From Acidimicrobiales bacterium (lineage in GTDB: Bacteria > Actinomycetota > Acidimicrobiia > Acidimicrobiales > Poriferisodalaceae), in contig JAGQSP010000003.1 in assembly GCA_020439485.1 (NCBI GenBank), forward strand, positions 370 through 15,478: a DNA stretch of 15,109 nt, written 5' to 3'. How positions within the stretch are numbered: position 1 is the stretch's first letter; the number at the start of each line of letters is the position of its first letter. Positions 6,036 to 12,999 of the stretch are shown piece after piece. The notes below the pieces were generated by a model. The model had not been told where the DNA came from and did not search any database. It worked only from the letters and a program-made list of their open reading frames with translations. A program made the position numbers and the translations under genes.

Positions 6036-9000
6036 GACGTCCAGTGCTTGGCCAACACGTACACCGGCTCGCTGAGCAAGTCGATGACATCCACCGTGGC
6101 CAGCAGATCGTCACGAAAGCTCGGCTCGGTCTCTGTGACGGCATCCTTCAGGGCTGCGTACCGGCCTCTGTAGCCCTGCATCACCGCCCTCATGGTTTCG
6201 GCGTTCAGCCGCTCGGGCATCTTGACGTGCAGCAGCGTCAGGCCAGTCGGTTGGGTGTCTTTGACCTCGGGTATCAGCACGATCGTGCGATTGTCGCTGC
6301 GACCCTTGCTGACGGTGACCTCGCGCTCGAATGCGGCGCGGTGCTTGGTGCCCCGAAGGGTCGGCAGCGACTCGGTGCGCGTCGGGATGTTCAGTGAGAT
6401 GCCGCCCCGGTCGATGACCTGCACCAGAGCATCGCCCTCGACGTCGCCATCGATTCGATAGCGGGTGTATCCGACGACCTCGAGCACGGCGGGATCGAGG
6501 GCGCTGAGGGTTCGCAGCGCCCTGTAGGAAAGCCGGTCGCGAGGAGTCCCGGCCGCGAGCACCTCGCGAACCAGCGCAGATTCCAGAAGGGTCTCGTCCG
6601 AGCGAGATATACCCACGGTCACGGTCTTGGCCTGGTGCTTGATCGCATCGACCGGACGGGTCAGCTCGTCGGTTGCCAGGGTCAATGCCCTCATCAGATC
6701 CTCGATGACCACTGCGGGTGTGCCGACCTTGCCGAAGTCGACCTGGAATCGGTCCAGGGGAATCAGCCCCGACGCGTAACGCAATAGGGTCGACAGGCGC
6801 ACCGCCGTGCTGGCCTCGAGGTTGCCGTCGTACTGGTTGGTGCGGATGCCATCGAAGAAGCGGCTGGTCGGCTGGGTGAGGGCGGCAACCACTTCGTCGG
6901 ACTTGCCGGCCTCCCATCCTTCGTCGACCGCACCCTCGATGATGGATCGGCACTCGCGAAACGGCCGCGCCAGCGCGTCGATGGCCAGGGCCGATTCGTA
7001 GCCGAACAGATGCCCGGCCACCGTGGCCAGGACGAAGTCAACCAACGGATGCACGGCCGGAAGCGAGATCAGGTCGACGGCCGCCGAGAACCGGGTGGTG
7101 TCGCCAGAAGCCAGCACGATGGGAGTGGCCTTGTGCGCCCGGAAGATCGCTACCTCCTTGGCGACATCGTCGGCGGTCGAACCGACCAGGCCTGCGGCAC
7201 ACACGATGATCATCGGCTCAGAGGACAGGTCGATGTGCTTTTTGTCCTCGGTGCTGTCGAAGGCGATCGCCTTGTAGCACAACTCGCTCAGCTTGATCCT
7301 GAGCTCGCGGGCTGCAGTCGCATTGATGCCGTTTCCGACGACTGCCCAGTATCGCTTCGACGTCGAGTGCCTTCGGGCGATCTCGCCGATCCGCGAACGT
7401 TCGGCGACCACCTCGGCCATGGCCTCGGGCAGGGAACGGATCGCCGACAACAGCTCGGAAATCTCTTGGCGCGGAGCCGAGTCGGGATTGACGGCCCGGG
7501 CGATGGCACAGGCCAGAAGTGCACCAGCGGCGATCTGGGCGTAGAACGCCTTTGTCGAAGCCACCGACATCTCTACGTCGCGACCGTCGCTGGTATACAA
7601 AACCCCGTCAGACCGATCGGTCAGATCACTGCCGCGGCGGTTGACGATGGAGATCACCGCGGCCCCGCGGCCCCGCACCAGGTCGACCGTGCGATTGGTG
7701 TCGGTCGTGGTACCCGACTGGCTGACCGCCACCACCAAGGTGTTCGACATGTCGGGTTGAAGGCCGAAGCCAGACAACTCGGTGGCCAGACGAGACTCGA
7801 CCTTGATCGAACCTCGGGCCAGGTTCGACAAGAAAGCGCCGAGGCTCTCACCGGCAACGGCCGCTGTGCCCTGCCCTATCGAGATGATGTGGGTGATCTG
7901 GCCGCTGCCCAGTCGATCGGCGATGAGGGACGGGAAGGCGCCCTCGTCGAGCCTCTCCTCGAGAAGTCCGTCGGCCTCGACGATGCGGCCCCGCAAGGTT
8001 TTGCGGAACGACTCGGGTGCCTCGCCGACCTCCTTCAAGAAGAAGTGAGGCGCGTCACCCAGGTCTATGTCTCGCGTCGTGATCTCTGGCCGGACCAGTT
8101 CGGCCTCGGCCACCCGCAGGTGTTCTCCGCTGTAGGAGATGCGGGTGAGGCCGCCGGTCGTGCCGGCGCCGCTCGACTCGACACGAACGATCTGGCCCCG
8201 CGAACCCACGGGGTTGTCGGGGTCTGCGGGAGTCTCTCCATCGAGACGCAGGTAGGTACCGGCCTCTTCGACCACACCGTACGGCTCGGAAGCCACCACA
8301 TAGGCGTGGTCGGCCAAGCCCACATAGAGCGCCTGGCCAGAGCCGCGCAGGGCGAGGTACAGGCAGCTCGGATCGTCGACGATGTGGGTTGCGATGGCGA
8401 CCGACCCTTCAAAGGACGCCACCGACGACCGGAACGCCTCCAGGGCATCGTCGCCACGTTCGAGACCGCGCGCAACCAGTGTCGGGATGACCTTGGCGTC
8501 TGTTGTTATCTCTGGAGCGATCTCGAGCCGGTGGTGCGCCTTGAGGTCGGCGAAGTTGTCTACGTCGCCGTTGAGAACCGAAGTAACCAACGGACCATCG
8601 AGCTTGCCCAGCTCGCACGAGTCGAGCGGATGGGCATTGGCCTCTGAGATGATGCCAATCGACGCCCACCGCGTATGTCCCAACACTGTGGTGTGTGCGC
8701 CCGGGCGCGACATGGCGCGGGTCAACAACTCGTCGGCGTCTATCGCAGCGCGCAAGGCCGCGGTGTTGTCGCCGAGCTCACCGATCTCGGCCGCCGCCTT
8801 GTAGACGAACACGGCAATCCGCTCGTCGGCTCGCACCGCACCCGACCGATAGACCGCGTCACCCAACCGCACACTCAGCTCGGAATGGGCCTCGAGCTCA
8901 TCTGGCCCGAGACCGTGGTTCTCGACCACCACCTCGATACCGGCCGAGTCGCGTCCGCGAACCTCGAGCCGGTCCAAGGCCGACAAAGCCACCTGAATGG

Positions 9001-9457
9001 ACCAGAATCCGGCAACCTGCTCGATCGTGGGATTGGCCGGAGCCAGAGCTGCAATCGCTGCAGCATTACGGACCCGGTCGCGCTCGAGCGCCCAGGCGGC
9101 ATCCTTGAGATCGACCAGCACCCGGTTGAGGGTCTCCGTAGAAGCGTCGAAAACGAGCCGCCCGGTATCGACCGCACTGTCAATCGCAGCGACCGAGACA
9201 CGGAATCGGTTGGTCAACGCCGCAACGTCGGCGAGAACCTTGGGATCGTCCACCAACGCCCGCACTCCTGGCAGTGAGCGAAGATCAGCGTCCAGGTGCT
9301 GCGCTGTCTGGGCGGCGGTCTCGAGTGAACCTACGTCGAGATCAACTGACGCTGCATCGAGCAAATCGGCAGCCATCGAAAGGCGAGCCAACACGTCGGC
9401 CGGATCCAGGGGCGTGCGGTCGTCGCGCTTGCGGACGACTCCGATGATTCCACACAT
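6032..9457 (-). CDS. glmS: Oversized GlmS-like glutamine-fructose-6-phosphate aminotransferase (isomerizing)
   Basis: A 1141-residue relative of GlmS (normally about 610), which makes glucosamine-6-phosphate from fructose-6-phosphate and glutamine. The start MCGIIGVV gives the N-terminal nucleophile Cys2. Other glutaminase residues by eye against E. coli: Arg167 (RLEVRGRDSAG), Arg263 and Trp264 (HTRWASIG), Asn296-Gly297 and Asp320. The linker block FLKEVGEAPESFRKTLRGRI (473-492) leads to SIS1 with SQSGTT (579-584) and VASTKAF (632-638), then SIS2 with Lys722, Glu725 and His741 at the spacing of E. coli Lys485, Glu488 and His504. Extra segments lie at about 9-153, 175-255 and 828-933, plus a tail after 949. 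A match to the GlmS C-terminal tail occurs at 936-949 with Lys944. Odd changes: Ser303 equivalent is Ala532, His77 equivalent is Ile267. It directly follows glmM (43 nt), supporting a GlmS role; a related but different SIS transferase is possible. Confidence 0.8.
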   Translation of the reverse strand: MCGIIGVVRKRDDRTPLDPADVLARLSMAADLLDAASVDLDVGSLETAAQTAQHLDADLRSLPGVRALVDDPKVLADVAALTNRFRVSVAAIDSAVDTGRLVFDASTETLNRVLVDLKDAAWALERDRVRNAAAIAALAPANPTIEQVAGFWSIQVALSALDRLEVRGRDSAGIEVVVENHGLGPDELEAHSELSVRLGDAVYRSGAVRADERIAVFVYKAAAEIGELGDNTAALRAAIDADELLTRAMSRPGAHTTVLGHTRWASIGIISEANAHPLDSCELGKLDGPLVTSVLNGDVDNFADLKAHHRLEIAPEITTDAKVIPTLVARGLERGDDALEAFRSSVASFEGSVAIATHIVDDPSCLYLALRGSGQALYVGLADHAYVVASEPYGVVEEAGTYLRLDGETPADPDNPVGSRGQIVRVESSGAGTTGGLTRISYSGEHLRVAEAELVRPEITTRDIDLGDAPHFFLKEVGEAPESFRKTLRGRIVEADGLLEERLDEGAFPSLIADRLGSGQITHIISIGQGTAAVAGESLGAFLSNLARGSIKVESRLATELSGFGLQPDMSNTLVVAVSQSGTTTDTNRTVDLVRGRGAAVISIVNRRGSDLTDRSDGVLYTSDGRDVEMSVASTKAFYAQIAAGALLACAIARAVNPDSAPRQEISELLSAIRSLPEAMAEVVAERSRIGEIARRHSTSKRYWAVVGNGINATAARELRIKLSELCYKAIAFDSTEDKKHIDLSSEPMIIVCAAGLVGSTADDVAKEVAIFRAHKATPIVLASGDTTRFSAAVDLISLPAVHPLVDFVLATVAGHLFGYESALAIDALARPFRECRSIIEGAVDEGWEAGKSDEVVAALTQPTSRFFDGIRTNQYDGNLEASTAVRLSTLLRYASGLIPLDRFQVDFGKVGTPAVVIEDLMRALTLATDELTRPVDAIKHQAKTVTVGISRSDETLLESALVREVLAAGTPRDRLSYRALRTLSALDPAVLEVVGYTRYRIDGDVEGDALVQVIDRGGISLNIPTRTESLPTLRGTKHRAAFEREVTVSKGRSDNRTIVLIPEVKDTQPTGLTLLHVKMPERLNAETMRAVMQGYRGRYAALKDAVTETEPSFRDDLLATVDVIDLLSEPVYVLAKHWTS

Positions 9458-9500
9458 GACGGCGAGCGTACCCCTCGACTATCGGCGGACGACCGCGACC

Positions 9501-10838
9501 TCAGTGGGCCTTGGCCACCCCATATCGTTCTCGAACTGCTTCGGAAAGCCCGTCGGCGGCCCGCTGCGCGATTTCAGCCGTCGTCGACTCGACCATGATG
9601 CGCACCAGAGGTTCGGTGCCAGAGCTTCGCACCAGCACTCGCCCATCGGACCCGAGCAGCTGCTCGGCAGTTGCGATCTCTGAAGCGAGATCGCCGGCCG
9701 GATCGTCTGGCCGGACAGCGGTCTCGATGTTCACCAACAGCTGGGGCACCGTGGTCATCACCTCAGTGGCCATCTCGCCCAGCGGTCGGCCTGATCGGAC
9801 GATCAGATCGCTCAGCAGGAGGCCCGCCAACAAGCCGTCGCCCGTGGTGGCCAGGTCGGCGAAGACGATGTGTCCCGACTGCTCGCCGCCCAGCGACCAT
9901 CCACCGGTCGCGAGCGCCTCGAGGACGTGACGGTCGCCGACGGGGGTGACGGCGACATCGATGCCATGTCGCGCCATCGAGCGGTGGAGCCCGAGATTCG
10001 ACATGACGGTGACAACAAGTGTGTTTTCGGCCAGCATGCCTCGCTCGGCGAGGTCCAGGGCGAACATGCAAAGCAAACGGTCGCCGTCGACGATGTTGCC
10101 TCGAGCATCTACTGCGATGAGGCGATCGGCATCACCGTCGAGCGCCAGACCCAGATCGGCGCCCGATGCCACAACCCTGGCAGCCAGCGGTGAAGGATTG
10201 GTCGAGCCAACACCGTCGTTGATGTTGCGACCGTCAGGATGGTCGTGCAAGACCTCGACATCGGCTCCCGCGGCGCGGAACAGCTCTCCCGCCAGGGGCG
10301 ATGCGGCTCCGTGCCCACAGTCGATGACGATGTCCAGACCGGCGAGCGATCGGCTCTCGAGGGCGCCCAGCAACATCTGGCGGTACTGCCCGAGCGAATC
10401 GTGGTCGCGGTGTATCCAGCCCACAGCTTTCGGATCGCCAGCGACCTCGGCGCCGGCCAGCCCCGCCAGCACGCGCTCGATGGTCGACTGAGTCTGATCG
10501 TCGAGCTTGAGCCCGCCGCGGCCGAAAATCTTCAGCCCGTTATCGTACCAGGGGTTGTGTGAGGCCGACACCATGACCGCGGCCGCGTCATGGGCGGCCG
10601 CCAGATATGCAACGCCTGGTGTTGGCATGACACCCACGTCGAATACGTCGACCCCTTCGGCTGCGAGGCCCGACGCGACGGCGCCGTCGAGCATCGGACC
10701 ACTGCGGCGAGGATCGCGGGCGACGAACCAACGAGGTGCGTCGATGACGCGCGCTGCGGCGCGGCCCAGACGCAGGGCCAATTCGGGGGTCAGCTCGGAG
10801 TTCGCGGGCCCACGCAGGCCATCGGTGCCGAACCGCAC
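9501..10838 (-). CDS. glmM: Phosphoglucosamine mutase GlmM
   Basis: GlmM (445 residues, the same length as I recall for the E. coli enzyme) converts glucosamine-6-phosphate to glucosamine-1-phosphate on the way to UDP-GlcNAc. It begins RFGTDGLRG, has the phosphoserine loop SASHNP (91-96, phosphoserine Ser93), the Mg-binding loop DGDADR (234-239), the sugar-binding GGEQSGH (317-323) and the phosphate-binding RSSGTEPLVRI (404-414). The start is the GTG at 10838, because the family starts only a few residues before FGTDG; upstream sequence in frame belongs to rpsI in another frame. No good Shine-Dalgarno is visible, and with only 10 nt after the rpsI stop, translation is probably coupled. The next gene is the GlmS-like protein, so the two consecutive enzymes of the pathway are adjacent. 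Confidence 0.97.
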   Translation of the reverse strand: MRFGTDGLRGPANSELTPELALRLGRAAARVIDAPRWFVARDPRRSGPMLDGAVASGLAAEGVDVFDVGVMPTPGVAYLAAAHDAAAVMVSASHNPWYDNGLKIFGRGGLKLDDQTQSTIERVLAGLAGAEVAGDPKAVGWIHRDHDSLGQYRQMLLGALESRSLAGLDIVIDCGHGAASPLAGELFRAAGADVEVLHDHPDGRNINDGVGSTNPSPLAARVVASGADLGLALDGDADRLIAVDARGNIVDGDRLLCMFALDLAERGMLAENTLVVTVMSNLGLHRSMARHGIDVAVTPVGDRHVLEALATGGWSLGGEQSGHIVFADLATTGDGLLAGLLLSDLIVRSGRPLGEMATEVMTTVPQLLVNIETAVRPDDPAGDLASEIATAEQLLGSDGRVLVRSSGTEPLVRIMVESTTAEIAQRAADGLSEAVRERYGVAKAH

Positions 10839-10848
10839 CTCGACTGGC

Positions 10849-11241
10849 TCAGCGCTTCGAGTACTGGGGAGCCTTACGGGCCTTCTTGAGGCCGTACTTC
10901 TTGCTCTCCTTCTCGCGGGCGTCGCGAGTGAGCAGGCCGGCAGACTTGAGCGCCGGACGAGCCTCGGGGTCGAGAGCGATGAGCGCCCGTGCGATTCCGA
11001 GTCGAAGGGCGCCGGCCTGACCGCTGACACCACCACCATCGAGGGTGACGTCAACGTCGTAGGCCTCGGTGGTCTCGGTGACCTCGAGGGGCTGCGACAC
11101 GATCATGCGGTGGGTCGCCGAGGGGAAGTAGTCCTCGAAGGGCCGCTTGTTGATGGTGATCTGGCCGCTTCCGGCACGCAGGCGAACCCGGGCGACAGCA
11201 CGCTTGCGACGGCCGGTTGACTGGACGAGAGGTGCGCTCAT
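10849..11241 (-). CDS. rpsI: 30S ribosomal protein S9
   Basis: Ribosomal protein uS9 (130 residues). Signatures are [12 protein letters not shown] (10-21), the [15 protein letters not shown] stretch (26-40), the family block [19 protein letters not shown] (69-87), and the basic C-terminal tail [12 protein letters not shown] whose final Lys-Arg reaches toward the P-site tRNA in the 30S subunit. I start it at the ATG at 11241 ([15 protein letters not shown]), which has GGAG 7 nt upstream and lies 17 nt after the rplM stop; longer in-frame readings run into rplM. Forms the standard rplM-rpsI pair. Confidence 0.98.
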   Translation of the reverse strand: MSAPLVQSTGRRKRAVARVRLRAGSGQITINKRPFEDYFPSATHRMIVSQPLEVTETTEAYDVDVTLDGGGVSGQAGALRLGIARALIALDPEARPALKSAGLLTRDAREKESKKYGLKKARKAPQYSKR

Positions 11242-11258
11242 TTGTGGTCTCCGGTTGG

Positions 11259-11711
11259 TCAGCGCTGGCCGGCGCGGGCGTGGTCGATGGCGAGAGGCTC
11301 TGGCTGCTGGGCAGCGTGAGGATGGTCGGGCCCGGCGTATACCTTGAGCTTCTTCAGCATCTGGGCGCCGAGGCGGTTCTTCGGCAGCATGCCCTTGACG
11401 GTGCGCAGAATCGCCTCGTCTGGCTTGCGTGACAAAAGGTTGCCGTAGCTCTCCGAGCGGATGCCACCCGGGTAACCGGTGTGGTGGTAGACCATCTTGG
11501 TGTTGGCCTTGTCGGAGGTCAGCACGACCTTGTCGGCGTTCACGATGATCACGTGATCGCCGGTGTCGAGATGTGGGGTGTAGGTCGGCTTGTGCTTGCC
11601 ACGGAGAATGCGAGCGACCTCGGTGGACATGCGGCCGAGCACGAGATCGGTTGCGTCGACGACGAACCACTTACGCTCGATCTCGCTGGCGCTGACGGAA
11701 TAGGTACGCAC
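11259..11711 (-). CDS. rplM: 50S ribosomal protein L13
   Basis: Ribosomal protein uL13 (150 residues), an early 23S rRNA binding protein. It shows [19 protein letters not shown] (2-20), [20 protein letters not shown] (25-44), [13 protein letters not shown] (50-62) and the family signature [20 protein letters not shown] (105-124). The start is a GTG at 11711, chosen because it gives the usual N-terminus and has a Shine-Dalgarno GAGG exactly 8 nt upstream; a longer reading to 11810 would add a low-complexity Pro/Arg stretch and cross the promoter. First gene of the ten-gene run that ends with tsaD. About 80 nt of leader separate it from the predicted transcription start. Confidence 0.98.
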   Translation of the reverse strand: MRTYSVSASEIERKWFVVDATDLVLGRMSTEVARILRGKHKPTYTPHLDTGDHVIIVNADKVVLTSDKANTKMVYHHTGYPGGIRSESYGNLLSRKPDEAILRTVKGMLPKNRLGAQMLKKLKVYAGPDHPHAAQQPEPLAIDHARAGQR

Positions 11712-11719
11712 GAGAGAAA

Positions 11720-11724
11720 CCTCA
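11720..11724 (-). promoter_or_regulatory. Shine-Dalgarno that sets the rplM GTG start
   Basis: TGAGG on the minus strand, 8 nt before the GTG at 11711. It supports this GTG over any upstream ATG and fits the family N-terminus. Confidence 0.75.
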
Positions 11725-11796
11725 GAAAACAGCTGGTTGGGCGGCGGCGCGGCGGCACGCCCGAAACGACCCGACCGGTTGTTGGGCCGAGGGGCA

Positions 11797-11825
11797 AGGA
11801 TAGGCGTCACAATCGCCTATGGCAA
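11797..11825 (-). promoter_or_regulatory. Predicted rplM operon promoter
   Basis: On the minus strand, TTGCCA (11825-11820, five of six to consensus) and TATCCT (11802-11797, four of six) are spaced by exactly 17 nt. Start of transcription would be near 11790, leaving a leader of about 80 nt before rplM. It lies only 14 nt after the truA stop and would let the rplM-to-tsaD run be transcribed independently of the rpsM-truA operon. No intrinsic terminator is seen between truA and this promoter. Confidence 0.65.
11800..11820. repeat. Perfect inverted repeat inside the rplM promoter
   Basis: ATAGGCG, 7-nt spacer TCACAAT, CGCCTAT: both arms match perfectly. It spans the promoter spacer, reaching into the -10 box at one end and the first base of the -35 box at the other. 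There is no T-run on either side, so it does not look like an intrinsic terminator. It could be an operator for an unknown repressor or activator, or chance. Confidence 0.6.
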
Positions 11826-11838
11826 CACCGAGGCCGGA

Positions 11839-12612
11839 TCAATAGGCCACTTCTACCAAGTTGAGCCCCTGTGGAGGCGCCGGCGAGGGCGCGCGAGCGC
11901 GGTCTGGCGCCGTCAGCATCGCCCCGATCAGACCTGGCGCGGCGCGGTGGCGCCCCACGGCCACGAGTGCACCCACCAACGAGCGCACCATCTGATGACA
12001 AAAGGCATTGGCCTCGATCTCCAGGCACGTCTCGTCGTCGGTGCGGCTGAAGGCGCACAGTCGCACGTGGCGCACCAGTGAGGCCTGCGGGTCGTGTTTG
12101 GGTGGCCGGCAGAACGCCGAGAAGTCGTGTTCACCGACGACGGCGGCCGTCTCGGCGGTCATGGCTTCGAGGTCCAAGGCATCGGTGATGTGCCACACGA
12201 GATCGGAGCGCAGCGGATCGGGGGTGGTCCCGTCGAGGATGCGATAGACGTATCGCCTGCCGGTGGCCGAGAATCGGGCGTGAAAGTCGGGGTCGACGAT
12301 CGACACACGCTTCACTGCGATATCGGGCGCGCACAACTTGTTCAGCGAAGAGAGGAGCCGATCGGGCGCGAAGTGATCGGCTTCTGTAGAGAAGCTGACG
12401 ACCTGACCAGAGGCGTGCACGCCCTTGTCAGTGCGGCCAGCGACGTCGATCGACACGCCATGGCGAAGCACACGTTCGAGCTCGCGCCGCAGGGTTCCCT
12501 CGACTGTCGGTACACCCGGATTCTCGGCGAAGCCGTGAAACGCGGTGCCCCTATAGGCCAGGTCGAGCCTGACCCTCAAGCTCGCAGCTGACCTGTGAAC
12601 CGCGAGGGCCAC
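11839..12612 (-). CDS. truA: tRNA pseudouridine(38-40) synthase TruA
   Basis: TruA (257 residues) makes pseudouridine at tRNA positions 38-40. The catalytic aspartate is Asp62 in AGRTDKGVHASGQ (58-70). Other family blocks are DLAYRGTAFHGFA (17-29), FHARFSATGRRYVYRI (110-125) with the conserved Tyr121, EHDFSAF (161-167) and FCHQMVRSLVGAL (204-216). Normal length. The GTG at 12612 is taken as start, 25 nt after the rplQ stop; the Shine-Dalgarno is weak and a TTG at codon 12 (12579) could be used instead. It ends the rpsM-rpsK-rpsD-rpoA-rplQ-truA series common in actinobacteria. Confidence 0.95.
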   Translation of the reverse strand: MALAVHRSAASLRVRLDLAYRGTAFHGFAENPGVPTVEGTLRRELERVLRHGVSIDVAGRTDKGVHASGQVVSFSTEADHFAPDRLLSSLNKLCAPDIAVKRVSIVDPDFHARFSATGRRYVYRILDGTTPDPLRSDLVWHITDALDLEAMTAETAAVVGEHDFSAFCRPPKHDPQASLVRHVRLCAFSRTDDETCLEIEANAFCHQMVRSLVGALVAVGRHRAAPGLIGAMLTAPDRARAPSPAPPQGLNLVEVAY

Positions 12613-12637
12613 AAGCGACCGGTTTGCGGTGCTCGGC

Positions 12638-12988
12638 TCAGACGAGCTCGATGCGCGCCATCGGCGCCTTGTCGCCGTAGCGCGGACCCAGCTTGAGGAT
12701 GCGGAGATAGCCGCCCTGGCGATCCTGATAGCGAGGCGCGATGTCGTCGATCAGCTTCTGGGCCATCTCGATATCGCCCAGCTCCGAGACGAGCTGGCGG
12801 TGGCGGTGAAGTCCGCCCTTCTTCGCCTTCGTGATCATCTTCTCGGCGATCGGGCGCAGCGCCTTGGCCTTGGCCTCGGTTGTGTCGATGGCCTCGGCAG
12901 CGAACAGCGATGCGGCGAGGTTGGACATCATGGCCTTTTGGTGGGCCGACGAGCCGCCGAAGCGCTTTCCTTTGATTGGCGTGGGCAT
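12638..12988 (-). CDS. rplQ: 50S ribosomal protein L17
   Basis: Ribosomal protein bL17 (116 residues). It contains the N-terminal stretch around FGGSSAHQKAMMSNLAASL (10-28), KALRPIAEKMITKAKKGGLH (42-61) and the C-terminal GGYLRILKLGPRYGDKAPMA (92-111), all typical. The ATG at 12988 has GGAG 8 nt upstream and lies 11 nt after the rpoA stop, the usual rpoA-rplQ pairing. Nothing unusual. Confidence 0.98.
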   Translation of the reverse strand: MPTPIKGKRFGGSSAHQKAMMSNLAASLFAAEAIDTTEAKAKALRPIAEKMITKAKKGGLHRHRQLVSELGDIEMAQKLIDDIAPRYQDRQGGYLRILKLGPRYGDKAPMARIELV

Positions 12989-12999
12989 GAGGGAATCTC

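Noticed and set aside
7010..8647. Long plus-strand open frame (545 codons) opposite the GlmS-like gene
   Set aside because: It lies wholly antisense to clear GlmS motifs; its translation shows no domain and is typical of the mirror frames of high-GC genes. No ribosome binding site or promoter supports it.
9458..9500. Possible glmS ribozyme or riboswitch before the GlmS-like gene
   Set aside because: The gap is only 43 nt, too short for the glmS ribozyme, and no core motif is visible.
10839..11054. N-terminal extension of glmM
   Set aside because: The in-frame sequence upstream of the GTG at 10838 overlaps rpsI in another frame and is Arg/Ser/Pro-rich; GlmM homologues begin close to FGTDG.
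11712..11838. Intrinsic terminator after truA
   Set aside because: The only hairpin (11800-11820) has no T-run on either side and coincides with promoter elements.
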